Source: Diphasiastrum complanatum (taxonomy: Eukaryota > Streptophyta > Lycopodiopsida > Lycopodiales > Lycopodiaceae). Taken from it: a stretch of DNA of 64,000 nucleotides. This document shows positions 29,838-40,273 of the stretch, piece by piece (positions within the stretch are counted from its first letter, which is position 1; each line of letters begins with the position of its first letter). Below the pieces are notes generated by a model that was given only the letters and a program-made list of their open reading frames with translations, made no database searches and had not been told where the DNA came from. Made by a program: the position numbers and the translations under genes. The stretch spans positions 18,161,501 to 18,225,500 of the forward strand of contig CM055110.1 in NCBI GenBank assembly GCA_029204225.1. Reading direction: 5' to 3'.

Positions 29838-30360
29838 GGGATGTTTAGAATAGATGAGGTCCAGCTGTATGTGGCAGACTGTTGCTATGTAGTTTTCGGC
29901 AGTTTATGGTGCAGCAAATAACTAGATGGCTGCTTAAAAAAATGACAGTATATGTGATGTTATCCTGATACAACGGTTGAATATATACATAGTTGTTTTT
30001 TGTGCAACGCGAGCCTGGTCATGTAAGATGCAATGTTTGTAATTTTTTTAAATGCAGATGTATTACATGTGTTTATGAAATGTCGTTTGGGGTGTAGGGG
30101 TGATTGCTGTGCTCATGATGTAGGTGCATATATGTGAAGCTAGCATTCACTTCAAACGAAATTAAATGAAAATAGGATTCACACACGCACATAGAATTCT
30201 TCGACATAAAATAAAGCATCACATGTATAGAGCGACATACGCACAATGTGCAGCAAATAATGTAGGCCAAACACTGTATATAATGTGAAAAATCATCTGA
30301 GTACAATGGTAGATCGTCTGCTAGAGACAAACTACTGAAACTAAAACAACAGAGCCACAA
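29838..30360. other. Convergent 3' regions of the two element-Y genes
   Basis: AT-rich, non-coding sequence between the 3' ends of the plus-strand ORF and the transposase. Terminators are presumably located here, but I see no distinctive polyadenylation arrangement. Confidence 0.45.
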
Positions 30361-30940
30361 TCAATGCTCTGGCTCTGACTCAGACGAATGCTCTGGAGAC
30401 AACTCAGGGCCCCGAGCTGATTCTCGCAGCCGATATCTCTGCCTGTCTGGAACTGGCATGGGCTGTGTATCCGAGGGGGAAGACTCGTCATCCTCATCCT
30501 CCCAATCAGCCTCCGCATCAGCCCCCAAGCAGGCCAAACCAACAACACCTGCTCCAACTGGCTGTGATACTGCACCTCCGTGCCCTGCCTGTCTGCCGGT
30601 ATAACCTGTGCCATGTGTCCCACCTCTGCCACGTGATGCACCTGTGACCCCTGCCCGTGGCGTGTGCCCTGCACCTGTATAATCTGCCTCATCCCTCTCT
30701 AGTCTGGCAAACACAACCCGAATGGGCTCATCCTCATCATGCTCATCCTCTGACACTGGCTTATCTGCCTCATACAATGGGGGCTCTCTGTGCTCAAGCC
30801 CAAGCTCTCTCTCTCTCTCTCATCTCGGCAAGCTCCCTCTCTCTCTTTGCCATCAACTGTGTGCCCAGGTCATTTGCAGGCATGGGATGGGTGCTGTCCG
30901 TAGGCAAGTCAACCTGGCGCTGCAAATCTGATATCTTCGT
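30361..30940 (-). pseudogene. hAT transposase, exon 4 (acidic, Gly/Arg-rich C-terminus)
   Basis: The acceptor AACCTTGCAG precedes TKISDLQRQVDLPTD. The exon then encodes a charged KRERELAEMREREREL helix, EPIRVVFARLERDEADYTG, a GASRGRGGTHG-rich part and an acidic tail ending SESEPEH. A (CT/GA)n run at about 30812-30826 puts the two halves out of frame by one AG unit, probably microsatellite slippage. The C-terminal tail extends beyond the hAT dimerisation region. Confidence 0.65.
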
Positions 30941-31042
30941 CTGCAAGGTTTAAAATTTGCATGTCAGAGAGACACCTTTATCAAGAAATGAAACCAACAT
31001 ACCAGGAGTCAACCAACATGCTATGAAAGATTAGCTTATCAC

Positions 31043-31204
31043 CTGCAATGCGCTCGTAATGGTCGGAAGCCTCCTGGCGAGACGTGCGTTGGTGCTACAG
31101 AACACCAACCGCTCCAACTGACTCACTGACAACCGGTTTCTTCTCCTCGTGTGAATGAGTGCCCATGTGCTCCAATTACGCTCACAAACGGAGGCAGCAC
31201 AGTC
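31043..31204 (-). pseudogene. hAT transposase, exon 3 (catalytic Glu / dimerisation)
   Basis: The exon begins after acceptor GCACCACAG and ends at donor GTGATA. It encodes DCAASVCERNWSTWALIHTR and then RRNRLSVSQLERLVFC. This matches the conserved hAT C-terminal ERNWS.....H...RNRL motif, which carries the third catalytic acid (Glu) and part of the dimerisation surface. The flanking introns are short with GT-AG borders. Confidence 0.82.
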
Positions 31205-31296
31205 CTGTGGTGCGTGCTTTGAAATACTTCAGCACATTGTGGCAGAGGTGGAACTTCAACGAAACACAAAAATGGAGGATAAACTGAGATGCATAC

Positions 31297-31642
31297 CTGA
31301 GAAAGGACACGCAGTGCAAGACGCTGTATAGATGGGTATGTGCTACCGAACATGGTCCACCAGGTAATGGGTAGCTGCCTCCTCTCTGGATCCTGGGCAG
31401 CCGGGTGGCCGAATGTGCCCATGCCGAAACGAAATGCAGCGAGCTCCTCCATGAGCCTGATAGGATCCAAACCTATGTGTGGACCCACCCTGTGTATGTA
31501 CTGAAGCCAATCGGCCTCGAGCGCCCTGTCTGCGATCTGTGTCGGAGAGTGGAAGAGGGGATGCAGCATGTGTGCAACGCTGTGGATACTCCTGTGGAAG
31601 TAGTTCCACCGCGTCTCCCATATGAACTTCAGCTCTGTCATC
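31297..31642 (-). pseudogene. hAT transposase, exon 2
   Basis: Between acceptor CACCAACAG and donor GTATGC, this exon encodes MTELKFIWETRWNYFHRSIH and SVAHMLHPLF. The conserved hAT RW....H...H..LNP-type segment is here. ALEADWLQYIHR and LPITWWTMFGSTYPSIQRLA follow. The WW...G...P.LQ.LA pattern is typical of plant hAT proteins with a DUF659 domain. The exon is fully open. Confidence 0.82.
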
Positions 31643-31756
31643 CTGTTGGTGAGGGGCATGTGGTTATGGGCATTACGAAAAAGCTTAACATTGACAGAAA
31701 AACAAACTAGCAAGTACTGAAAAGATAAAGGTCAATTGCAACACTGTACCGCTTAC

Positions 31757-33627
31757 CTCTCTGGCTGCAAGATGGGCAGCTGCAGGAACTGTCAATCCGG
31801 TCCATGAGCTCATACACCAGTCCAAGTGTCGACCCCTTGCTGTCAGCCATGCGGAGCACAATGCAGAGTGGTCGAAGTAGTCCTGACAATGTCTGTGCAT
31901 CCCTCCAGAACTGGTCTCCCCTCACCGTGGAAGAAAAGTGCTCCCCATCCTCAGTGTGCGAAAATGTACTGGCACCCCAAAGATCACTGGCAACCATCTG
32001 TAGAAGCTGGGCCCTGCACCTGATCAAACGGTCGATGACCACCAAGTCGAATGCAAAGCGCGTGGGGGCTGGCTTACGGAGGTCCAGATGGCTGAACACC
32101 CGGAACATGGCAAGAACACGCCTCTTTCTGGTGACAAAAGTCACTAGGAAGAGGGCCTCACGGACGATGGCTCCAACTCAGGGAAGTGCACCTATGTCCC
32201 CCATCAGAAGGTCTATGCCGTGCGCTGCACAGGGGGTATGAACAATGTGAGGGAACTCGGCCTCTAGCAGTACACCCATCTGAATGCAGTTCGTGGCATT
32301 GTCCGTCAGCACCGTGACGACATGCTGTGCGCCTATGGACAGGATGGAAGACCTGATGACATCAAACATGAACTATGCAGATATGACTCTCCCCCCCCTT
32401 GCTACAATCCACTGCCCTCAAAAACTGTGTGCCCATGCAGCTGGAGACCAGTATGTTGAGGATCGGCCTCCTCCTGACATCAGTCCAGCCATCGGACATG
32501 ATGCTGCAACCGTAAGTGGCCCAGTGCCGACGTAGAGGCTCCATCTCTCTAGACAAGGACTCGACCCTATCCCTCAGCATGTGTTTGCGGACAACCTCTG
32601 AACTAGGGACTCTCCAGCTAGGGCTGACAGACTGTGCAAGGCGGAAGGCCCTTCTGAAGGGCTCAGAGTCGGTGATGGCAAAGGGCAGGTTCAGCTCGTA
32701 AATCAGACTGGCCACGGCCTGTGTGGCCTCTCTGTCCATGTGCGGCTGATGCGCGCCGCGAATGGTCTGCTGCACAAGGGCTCTCCCTGGTGGGCGACAG
32801 GTGGTGGACCTCCAGCATGGTGCACCAACCGTGACGGGAATGGACGATGACGCGACAGGCTGGGCACTGGTGGATGCGTCGGCTGTAGACATGGAATGGG
32901 GAGAGTGGGATGCACTGGCAGGGATGGGTGCAGCAGCATAGGTGGGGTGCACTGGTGGAGGGGCAACATCTAGCATGGGGTACGAAAACTGCTGGCTGAG
33001 GAGGTCATCCGGATGGGAAGGGAAGGAAGAAGGGATCTCTTCCACATCCTCGAAGGCCCGCCCAGTAGCATCCTGGGCCTGCTCGGGTGGCGGAGAGTCC
33101 ATGAGAAAGTCGTAGACTGGTGGAGTGCGAGCAACAGTGGGTGGTGGTGGAACCGCAGTGGCAATTGGCGGACGCGATGGGACGGGATCCACTGGAATCT
33201 GAGCAGATGGAGGTGCGTGAGACAGAACTGTCTGAGGGGCAAAGGGACCGGAGGAGGATGCACTCCCTCTCGTGCGTGCTAGCCAAGCAGGCAGCAACTC
33301 TGGGTCAGCCACATAAGGAGCGGTGCAAAATCGGAGAATGCCCTCCGAAATGGTGTTCTCCCCTGCCACGAGCCGCGGCCCGTAGGTGTCCAGTAGTCAC
33401 TGCCTGTCGGGGACGGTCATGCTGCCACAAGGGGCAGCATTCAAGGTGGCACCATTTTTGGCACGTGCACCGAGCAGATGGCCTTTAAGGCGAGTGAGGG
33501 ATGCAGCAAACTCGACGAGACAGTATCGGCAGCGCATGATCTTCTGACCGGTCTTGTTGGCCTTGTCGGCAACCCGCCTGACAATGTCTACCTCGTCCCA
33601 CAGACCGGAAAGGTCGGATTGCACCAT
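31757..33627 (-). pseudogene. hAT transposase, exon 1 (BED finger, DUF659, first catalytic region)
   Basis: The ATG at 33627 starts MVQSDLSGLWDEVDIVRRVA. The BED finger reads KIMRCRYCLVEFAASLTRLK, then GHLL and APC. A long Pro/Ser-rich linker follows, then the DUF659 core with CSIMSDGWTDVRRRPILN (first catalytic Asp) and VVTVLTDNATNCIQMGVLL (second Asp), and later CAAHGIDLLMGDIG. Defects are an in-frame TGA at about 33404-33406, a frameshift at the C8 run 32391-32398, an in-frame TAG near 32375 and a frame break near 32150-32178. The exon 1 donor is GTAAGC. Three or four small lesions separate it from an intact reading frame. Confidence 0.8.
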
Positions 33628-33979
33628 TGCAGATGAAATGAGGGATGGATTGCTGGAAAAAAAACAGCAGGGTTCATTGTTGGAGAGACGCTGAAAATGG
33701 GCGAAGGCTGGGCGAAGCAAGTCAGATGCAAGGCAAGGCGTTGCGTGGGCGAAGGGCGACGCAAGGAATCAGAAGGCAGGTAGGCAAAAACAACAGCGAT
33801 GGCAGGGCGGATGAGGGCGCAAAAAAATTTGAGCTGAAATGCGAGGGGGGCGGGTAGGTTTAGGTAAAAAAAAATTCAATAAAATATTAAATAATAAAAA
33901 TATTATTATATTGTGGTACCGCGGTACCATCATGGTACCGCGGTATCGGGATCCGAGGTACCCAGTACCGCGGGACCTA
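33628..33979 (-). promoter_or_regulatory. 5' region and right terminus of hAT element Y
   Basis: It contains GC-rich GCGAAGGGCGACGCAAGG-like repeats upstream of the transposase ATG, an A/T-rich block (33865-33910) and the right arm with four GGTACC palindromes. The transposase promoter presumably lies here. Overlap of promoter and subterminal binding motifs would allow self-repression, but that is inference. Confidence 0.5.

Positions 33980-34025
<46 letters not shown>
33980..34025. repeat. (TA)n between elements Y and Z
   Basis: A pure TA tract of 46 bp. Confidence 0.95.
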
Positions 34026-34027
<2 letters not shown>

Positions 34028-34352
34028 TAGGTCCCCCGGTACGCGGATCTCGGTACCGCGGGACCATACTGGTACCGCGGTATCGTACCGGTATATATAT
34101 ATATATCATAGGTCCCGCGGTACGCGGATCTCGGTACCGCGGGACCATACTGGTACCGCGGTACCGTACCGGTCTCGCGGTACCAAATTTTTTTTTTTTA
34201 CGAAAATAACACAGGAAAAAAATTTAAATTTTTATTTTATTTTATTTTATTATGGTACCGCCCTGGTACCGCGGATCCCAGGGCGGTACCGTATCGGCGG
34301 TACCACTGTTATGGTACTGGCGGTACCATAACAGCGGTACCACAAGGAACTA

Positions 34353-34354
<2 letters not shown>
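34026..34354. mobile_element. Element Z: GGTACC-type hAT MITE with duplicated left arm
   Basis: It starts CATAGGTCCCCCGGTACGCG and ends with the complement of CATAGTTCCTTGTGGTACC. The left arm is present twice (units from 34026 and 34107, period 81 bp), separated by a short (TA)n at 34092-34106. This suggests a second insertion into the TA tract or slippage. The A/T core at 34185-34250 is followed by a right arm with about five GGTACC palindromes. It is non-coding and (TA)n tracts flank both ends. Confidence 0.75.

Positions 34355-34391
<37 letters not shown>
34355..34391. repeat. (TA)n right of element Z
   Basis: A TA tract that ends the cluster. Confidence 0.95.
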
Positions 34392-34395
<4 letters not shown>

Positions 34396-35290
34396 TGGTA
34401 GATTATTTCCGTCGCCTAAGTCCAGCTTGTTTGCAGGCTGTCCATCACCCAATTCCCTCATCTCTTTCTCCTTCCATTTTCAGCCCTCTTTTCACTTTTG
34501 TTTGCAGGCTGTCCAGCCCCTTCATACTTGTCAGTTTCATCCGTTTTTGTCTCCGTTTGCAGCACTTTTTGAGATTTAGTAGAAGCTGTCCAGCGCCCTA
34601 CTAACCCATCACTTTCGTCGATTTTTTTCATCAGATTTCCATCGTTTTTTCAGATTTAGTAGAGGCTGTCGAGCACCCTACTAACCCATCACTTTCGTCG
34701 ATTTTCTCCACCTATTTGCTGCCCATTCTGCCCAACATCCATTTTTTAGCTTGGATCTTCAACATTTTCAGATTGGATCTTCAGCTTTCTCTCTCCACTT
34801 GTTTTGCAGATTATCACTATCGTTTGGAGGAGTACTGGCGCCCTACTGCTGCCCACCTACTGCCCATTTTCCAGCCCACCATCACCTACTTCCAGCACCC
34901 TACTTTACTTTCCGCTTGCTATCCACAACTCAACCTATTTGTACTCTTTCCCAACCCACCCCTCCTTGCATTGTCTCCACCTTCTTTCTACTGATTTTCC
35001 AGCTTTGCTTGCTGGCTGCCTAACTCTCTCTTTTTGGCACTCACCTTCCTTACTTGGCTGTCCATTTTCCAGCCATATACTCCATTACTTGCTACTTATT
35101 TCTCTCATTATTTGGTTGCTTTTGCAAGCCCCTCTTATCTCTATTTGGTGTCTGCCCGGTATCTCTCCATTTTACTACCGTTTTCAGCACGCTTTCGATT
35201 GCAGTTGCGAGGTACTACTTACACTATTTGTCATTTCCCTCTTTTTTTTCTTTAGCAGGCTTTTTCACGTCTTTTCATTGGTGTACCTGT
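34392..35290 (+). mobile_element. CT-rich leader of a non-autonomous gypsy-type element
   Basis: Pyrimidine-rich sequence with recurring GCAGGCTGTCCA and CTGTCCAGCGCCCTACTA units. It is open by chance in several frames but has no domain. It resembles the reversed leader of G1 and the leader at 42.16-42.54 kb. At 35288 it meets TGTTGTGATGACTTATGTCC, which also starts the G1 LTR, so this may be leader joined to an LTR remnant. Confidence 0.5.
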
Positions 35291-35769
35291 TGTGATGACT
35301 TATGTCCTCTCCTTCAGTTCGTCCACTTGACTAGCGTCTTGCCTGGCTTAACTTTTTGCCTATGGCTGTTGTTTTGTTATTTCCATTCCATTTTGTAGTT
35401 TGTGTTGTCCATCGCATTTTTCATTTTGTCTTTCGTTATTTGTTATTAGTTTCCGTTCCATTTGCGTTTCAATTCCATAATTCATTTTTCATCGTCGATT
35501 TCGTTTTTCACTTTTTCTTGGTTTTCTATTCTCCATTATAAAAAATAAAAATAAAAACCACCGAAATTATTTGGATCACAGCGTAAAAAATAGTAGAAAA
35601 CTTTTAGCTAGCCATGCATGCAACAAACACCAGTGATTTACGTATTCTTTTCCATTACTTTTAATTTCATTTTTTATCATGACTTCGATTTTCGGTCTCT
35701 ATCTCCTTTAGATTATCTTTTTGTTTTCAATAGTGAATACTGTTGTAAAGTTACCTTTACAAGCCTTAC
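35291..35769 (+). other. AT-rich sequence, no gene recognised
   Basis: T-rich runs only. It may be remnant LTR or leader. Confidence 0.4.
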
Positions 35770-35845
35770 TTCCGGCGCCACCGGCGCCAGTATTGTCCCC
35801 GGCGCCAGCAGCGCCCCTGCTGCTCCCGGCGCCACGGGCGCCACT
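35770..35845. repeat. Cluster of GGCGCC palindromes
   Basis: Five GGCGCC hexamers lie within about 70 bp (for example CCGGCGCCACCGGCGCCAG), in otherwise AT-rich sequence. More isolated ones lie at about 36411 and 36607. It resembles the palindrome arms of the MITEs described here, but no terminal repeat was found. Confidence 0.6.
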
Positions 35846-36949
35846 GTGACCAGAATCCAGCCGGCACCAAGTTCCTATTGTTGAAAATCTTTGATCGGTT
35901 CTAGCGAAGTCCAGAGAGCTCAGATCAATGTGCAATCACCTCACACGATCTAGGCATGATTAAGGAAGCCTGGGGATCAATAAATTCTAGACAGAGAAAA
36001 TGACTTTCTAGAGAGAAAATCCTAGAGAGAGAAAACGTGCTTTACCAGCCTGGGTAGAGTACTTGGTATGAGGGGAGGTGGCGAATCCCACCAATACTAT
36101 AGGGGAGTGCGGGTTGCGACTCAAGGTGAGCTCCAACCAAGTCTCAGCCTCCCTTGCTGGAATGTTGTCCTGGCACTCGCCTTGGCATGCCAGCGCCCCG
36201 GAGACTAGGGTCGGTCACACACTTGAAATGTAACCTTCTCAGATTTATCAATAAAGTGGGATTTTCCTCAAACTGACTCTGATTACCTTCTAGGTTGCAG
36301 TGTTCGGTAAAAGCGCCAGCTGTAAGGCCGCTTCAAACTTTTTAATTTGGCACATAGCTGAGGGTCGTATCCCGGGACGTCAGCGGTATGCTGTCGGGAC
36401 CAATCGGTCCGTGGCGCCAGCGGTATGCTGTCGGGACCATTTGGTCCAGGAACTGGTTGTCTCCATATTTGTCGCGGCTTGTGGTTCTGAGTGTTCCTTG
36501 CATGAGCGTGAATGGGTTAAGCTCTTGGGGAACGGGCTCTAACCTGTCGGCTGAGTTGGATGGCTTGCTTGGGTGGAAGTTACCTGTTTATGGCTCTCCA
36601 GTTTGGCGTGGCGCCAGGTTGGCTTCCAGCGCTCGTGACGAAGCTTTCAGTTGGTTAAGTCTGATGTAAGTCAGACCCCTTGCTTGGAATGGATGTTACT
36701 CGTTTGTAACGAAGCTTCGAGTTGATTAAGTTTGATGTATGTCGGGCGGCTTGCTTGGAGGGAAGTCACCCACATCGGGATCCCCGATCTGGCATGGTGC
36801 CAGGTTGGATCTCAATGTTGGTTTCTGAACTTCCAGCTAGTTAAGTCTGATCGTTGTTGGCGAGTTGGCTGCTTGTATGTCAAGTGGGTTTGGACGGCAA
36901 GAGTTGAAGGCTGGGAAGCTAAGTCGTGGTTCCTGGCTCCCTTTGGGAT
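35846..36949 (+). other. Unclassified region with short tandem repeats
   Basis: A 35-bp unit (CAGCGGTATGCTGTCGGGAC) is repeated at about 36382 and 36418. GTAACGAAGCTT-like motifs and GTTAAGTCTGAT motifs recur from 36630 to 36850. No protein domain is seen. It is probably part of a retroelement leader. Confidence 0.4.
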
Positions 36950-36954
36950 GCCTG

Positions 36955-37859
36955 CGCTACATATACCATCTGAACATATGTTCGACAAATGGCTCACACG
37001 TCTTCACTATTACTTTGATACTTCTCGACCATCTTGTCCAGGTTCTAATAAGATTCTTGATGAATTTTTCTCTTAAAGGGTTATGCTAGGTCCAAGTGGT
37101 TTGACTATGTATTCTCATCCACCTATCTCTAAGTGGCATGACTTTTTACCAGTACTTCGCCTTCTTATATTTTCTGATGATAATTCTGTAATTGTTCCTC
37201 CTGTCGCTCTTACGAGTGGTATAATAGGTCTCGAGAGTTCTACTCCTTCTGATTCCTCTCGTGAGCATTCTTCCATATGCGAGGTTCCATTTTCTTGTGC
37301 AGGACAAATAGAGATAGAGTCACACATTTCTAGCGATTCACATGAGGTTGATTCATACATTGCTAGCGATACACATGAGGATGATTCTATATCACACAGT
37401 GTGAGCGAGTTGCCTGATTTACTTGAGATAGTTATTGATCTCCCTGAGCTTGTCATTGTATCCCATAGTGAGTTAGAGTCACATATACAGGTTCCTATTG
37501 ATGCTGATTCACATATACAGGTTGCGGCTGATATGGTCCTTGATACTGATATAGCATGCTATGATACTATTGATGATGCCATTGCATGCTTTGATGGTGC
37601 TACTGATGTTGTTGCATGCTATGATATTGTTCCATGCTTTGATACTGATATAGTATGCCTTACTACTATTGCCGATGTTGTTGCATGCTTTGATATTGTT
37701 GTTGAGTACTTTGATGCTACTCATGTTCCTGAGCGCCATGCTATAGATGTTGTCGCCTATGCTTCTTATTTCGATATTATTCATGGGTCTACGGTTGCTC
37801 TTTCAGATGCTTTGGCTACTCCAGTAGATCTCCATATGGCATATGGTTATATTTCATGA
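36955..37859 (+). pseudogene. Gag-like acidic repeat protein of a non-autonomous gypsy element
   Basis: A short gag-like segment (SEHMFDKWLTRLHYYFDTSR) is followed, after a stop, by a 258-codon open frame from 37083. That frame is made of degenerate acidic repeats: IEIESHISSDSHEV, ELESHIQVPIDADSHIQV, then cysteine-phased DTDIACYDTIDDAIACF and DVVACYDIV units. No known domain is recognised. A similar SHSPIVESHS style occurs in the gag ORF at 42.5-43.2 kb. A retroviral-type protease follows downstream. It could be a structural Gag extension. Confidence 0.5.
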
Positions 37860-37879
37860 TGGTCCTATTGATACTCACT

Positions 37880-38126
37880 AGCTTATTTTGCTGATACCCG
37901 TCTAGATGAGTATCCGGTTCTTCTAGATGCAAATTTAGGCCAGAACTTATCAATTGACGCTTCTGTTATTATGCCTACGTATGTTGTTCCATTTGTGGAT
38001 CATATTATTCTAGATGCGGGGCGAGAGTATATTTCTTTAGTGGATACAGGCAGTACACATTCATTTATTAGCAGTTACATTTCCACCAGGATTCGTGCTA
38101 CACCTGTTCCTGCTTCCCAACCTTTG
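37880..38126 (+). pseudogene. Gypsy aspartic protease, N-terminal part
   Basis: The frame reads a MPTYVVPFVDHIILDAGREY segment, then ISLVDTGSTHSFISSYISTR and ASQPL. It is the same protease as in G1, but with the active-site DTG intact. The domain is split at 38127 by a 2.15-kb insertion and resumes at 40274. Confidence 0.8.
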
Positions 38127-40273
38127 TAATTTGTAGAGACAAATTGCCCGTAAGCAATAAAAGACTTTCCAGCTTCAAACTCCGTATAGACTTAGCTGAT
38201 GTGAAATTATCAATGATCAATATTCTATTTGGATATTGTATCAATTTACTGACTCTTCTTTGAGGCTACGTACAAGTACTTATGAAAGTACCTGAAGAAC
38301 AAAAACAAGAACAAGAATAAGAAGCCTTTTGGGCTTAAGGACTGACCTCTCTTTGAGGGTATGTGCAGGTACTCAGGAAAGTGCCAGAAGAACAAGAATC
38401 GGAACAAGAAGCTTTCTAAGCTTAAGACAGTAAACAAGAAGGCTTTCGACAAAGTCTATAATGAAGGCTTAGAAGAGTCTATAAAGAAGGCTTAGAAGAG
38501 TCTATAAAGAAGGCTTATATCCAAGTCTATAATGAAGGCTCAGAGGAGTCTATAAAGAACAGGATAAGGCCTAGGGTCTGATCACCCTAGTGACCCTTTC
38601 CACCATGATTGAGGATGGGCAACCTCTAGAAAAAAGTGCCAATGACCATGATTGAGGATGGGCAACCTCTAGAAAAAAGGGCCTAGGAATTGATGGACAT
38701 TATGCAAAACAAGATGGACATATATCTTGGCTTTTCCTTTAGAAGATTGCACTTGGGTGAATTCCCAAGTTTTCACTATGAAAAACTATGTGTAAATAAA
38801 AGTCAAGATTAAACCTTGTACCACCTACTTTGCTACATGCATTCTAGGCTATTTGACACCTAGAATGGGGCGCCCTCCTACACTCTCACTTCATATGCCA
38901 AATCATCATAATAACCCTCCCAAGCTAATACACATCACCCATTCACCCTCTCTAACTAATACACCTCCTCCATGCACTCCACTTCACCATAAGTCCAATT
39001 GGAGTCTTCCTCACACCTCATGCACTTGAACTTGACACTTCACTCACTTTGGGGGGACTCTTCACTCTCTATATAAGTGGAAATGCCTAATACCAAGGGG
39101 ATTTTGATGATTTTGCATCCAAGCTCTGCCCATTTTTTGTTTGTTGTGTATAGGTGCTTCGGAGAAGAAGATTGAGGCATTGGCTCAAGGAGGCTATGCT
39201 ATTTTGTGGATTGTAGGATTCTTGGAGCTCAAGCCCTCTTGGATCTCTATCTCTCTTTCACATTCACTCATACACACAAACACAGTCTCTGTTTGTGTGT
39301 CTCTCTCTCTCTCTCTCTCTCTCTTACTTTCACCTTCTCCTGAAACCATGGTATGATCTTGAATCTGATATCCATATGTAAGAATGGTTGATTAGTACCA
39401 TTGCATGTCATGCCATCTGTGGCCTAATGTCCATGCATGTCATGCCATCTGTGGCCTAATGTCCATGCATGTCAGTTCAGACCTTTGCATGTCATGCCCT
39501 TTGTTGCTAATGTCCATATTGCATGTCATGCCATCTGTGGCCTAATGTCCATGCATGTCAGTTTAGACTCTTGCATGTCATGCCATCTGTGGCCTAATGT
39601 CCATACATGTCAGTTTAGACTCTTGCATGTCATGTCATCTGTGGCCTAATGCCCATGCATGTCAATTTAGACTCTTGCATGTCATGCCCTCCATTGCTTA
39701 GTCCATGCATCATAGTTCAGACTGTTGCATGTCAAGAATCTATGATCCATCATGATTGCATGTCAAGAATCTATGATCCAACATGAGTACATGTCAAGAA
39801 TCTATGACCCAACATGATTGCAAGTCAAGAATCTATGATCCATCATGATTGCATGTCAAGTATCTAAGATCCTTCATGATTGCATGTCGGAAGAAATAAG
39901 ATTTATGAAGAAATTTCTATGCTTCTGATAATCTAGATATGAAATTAAGACCATTGAAAGGAAGTAAGTTGATGTTCCTATTTTGAGACCCCTATTGGAA
40001 TCCATTGTATATGTAATTGGCATAGGCCAATTGGTTTCACATAATGACAAGAAACATCCTTCGGGGGGGGGGGGGGGTGGTCCCCATCTTGACCCCTCAA
40101 TGCTTCCGCTATATGTGAATGAATTTTATGTGATACATTGTTTTTCGAGTTTTAATTTTCAAGTCTACTTTGATTTCATTTAAGTTGATTCAAGACTAGC
40201 TTTATGTGAATGATAAGTCAATAAATCTATTGGCCTTTTAAGACTTTTAGGACAGGCCTCCACCTTCGAGTTC
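38122..40273 (+). mobile_element. 2.15-kb unclassified insertion R2, AACCT target duplication
   Basis: The uninterrupted G1 copy reads straight through (CTTCCCAGCCTCTCAGTG). Here AACCT occurs on both sides of the insert (38122-38126 and 40274-40278). Inside are two tandem GAGGATGGGCAACCTCTAG boxes (about 38612 and 38653) similar to the 5S rRNA internal promoter. There is also a (CT)n run at 39300-39324, minisatellites at 39400-39890 and a poly-G run near 40063. A second copy in reverse is split across 50.1-50.6 and 54.76-55.6 kb. It is non-coding. 5S-bearing TRIM (Cassandra-like) elements come to mind, but no LTRs were found. Confidence 0.6.
39400..39890. repeat. Minisatellites in R2
   Basis: Two arrays are present. 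The first (39400-39690) repeats CATGTCATGCCATCTGTGGC plus CTAATGTCCATG at intervals of about 30-60 bp. The second (39725-39890) repeats GCATGTCAAGAATCTATGAT about every 29-30 bp. The units are degenerate and have no CRISPR-like spacer structure. Confidence 0.85.

Larger units (their letters stand above)
28866..33979 (-). mobile_element. Element Y: 5.1-kb hAT transposon, near-autonomous
   Basis: The ends are inverted: CATAGTACCTCGTGGTAC on the left and, reverse-complemented, CATAGGTCCCGCGGTAC on the right. About five GGTACC palindromes lie in the left 100 bp and four in the right 70 bp, each followed by an A/T-rich stretch. Inside, a spliced hAT transposase runs on the minus strand (33627-30361) and a 121-residue ORF on the plus strand (29472-29837). 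(TA)n tracts adjoin both ends. It is the only copy here with a complete transposase gene, though that gene is damaged. Confidence 0.82.

Noticed and set aside
34716-35541. Overlapping plus-strand frames rich in Leu and Phe, resembling membrane proteins
   Set aside because: Pyrimidine-rich leader sequence is open in all three frames. No conserved protein is present, and the same leader occurs in other elements.
36960-37060. tRNA or small RNA gene near 36-37 kb
   Set aside because: No cloverleaf or conserved A and B boxes could be placed. The GGTTC-like motifs elsewhere belong to palindromic elements.
39400-39890. CRISPR-like array of short repeats
   Set aside because: The units are degenerate and contiguous without unique spacers, and they sit in a plant non-coding repeat. 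It is a minisatellite.
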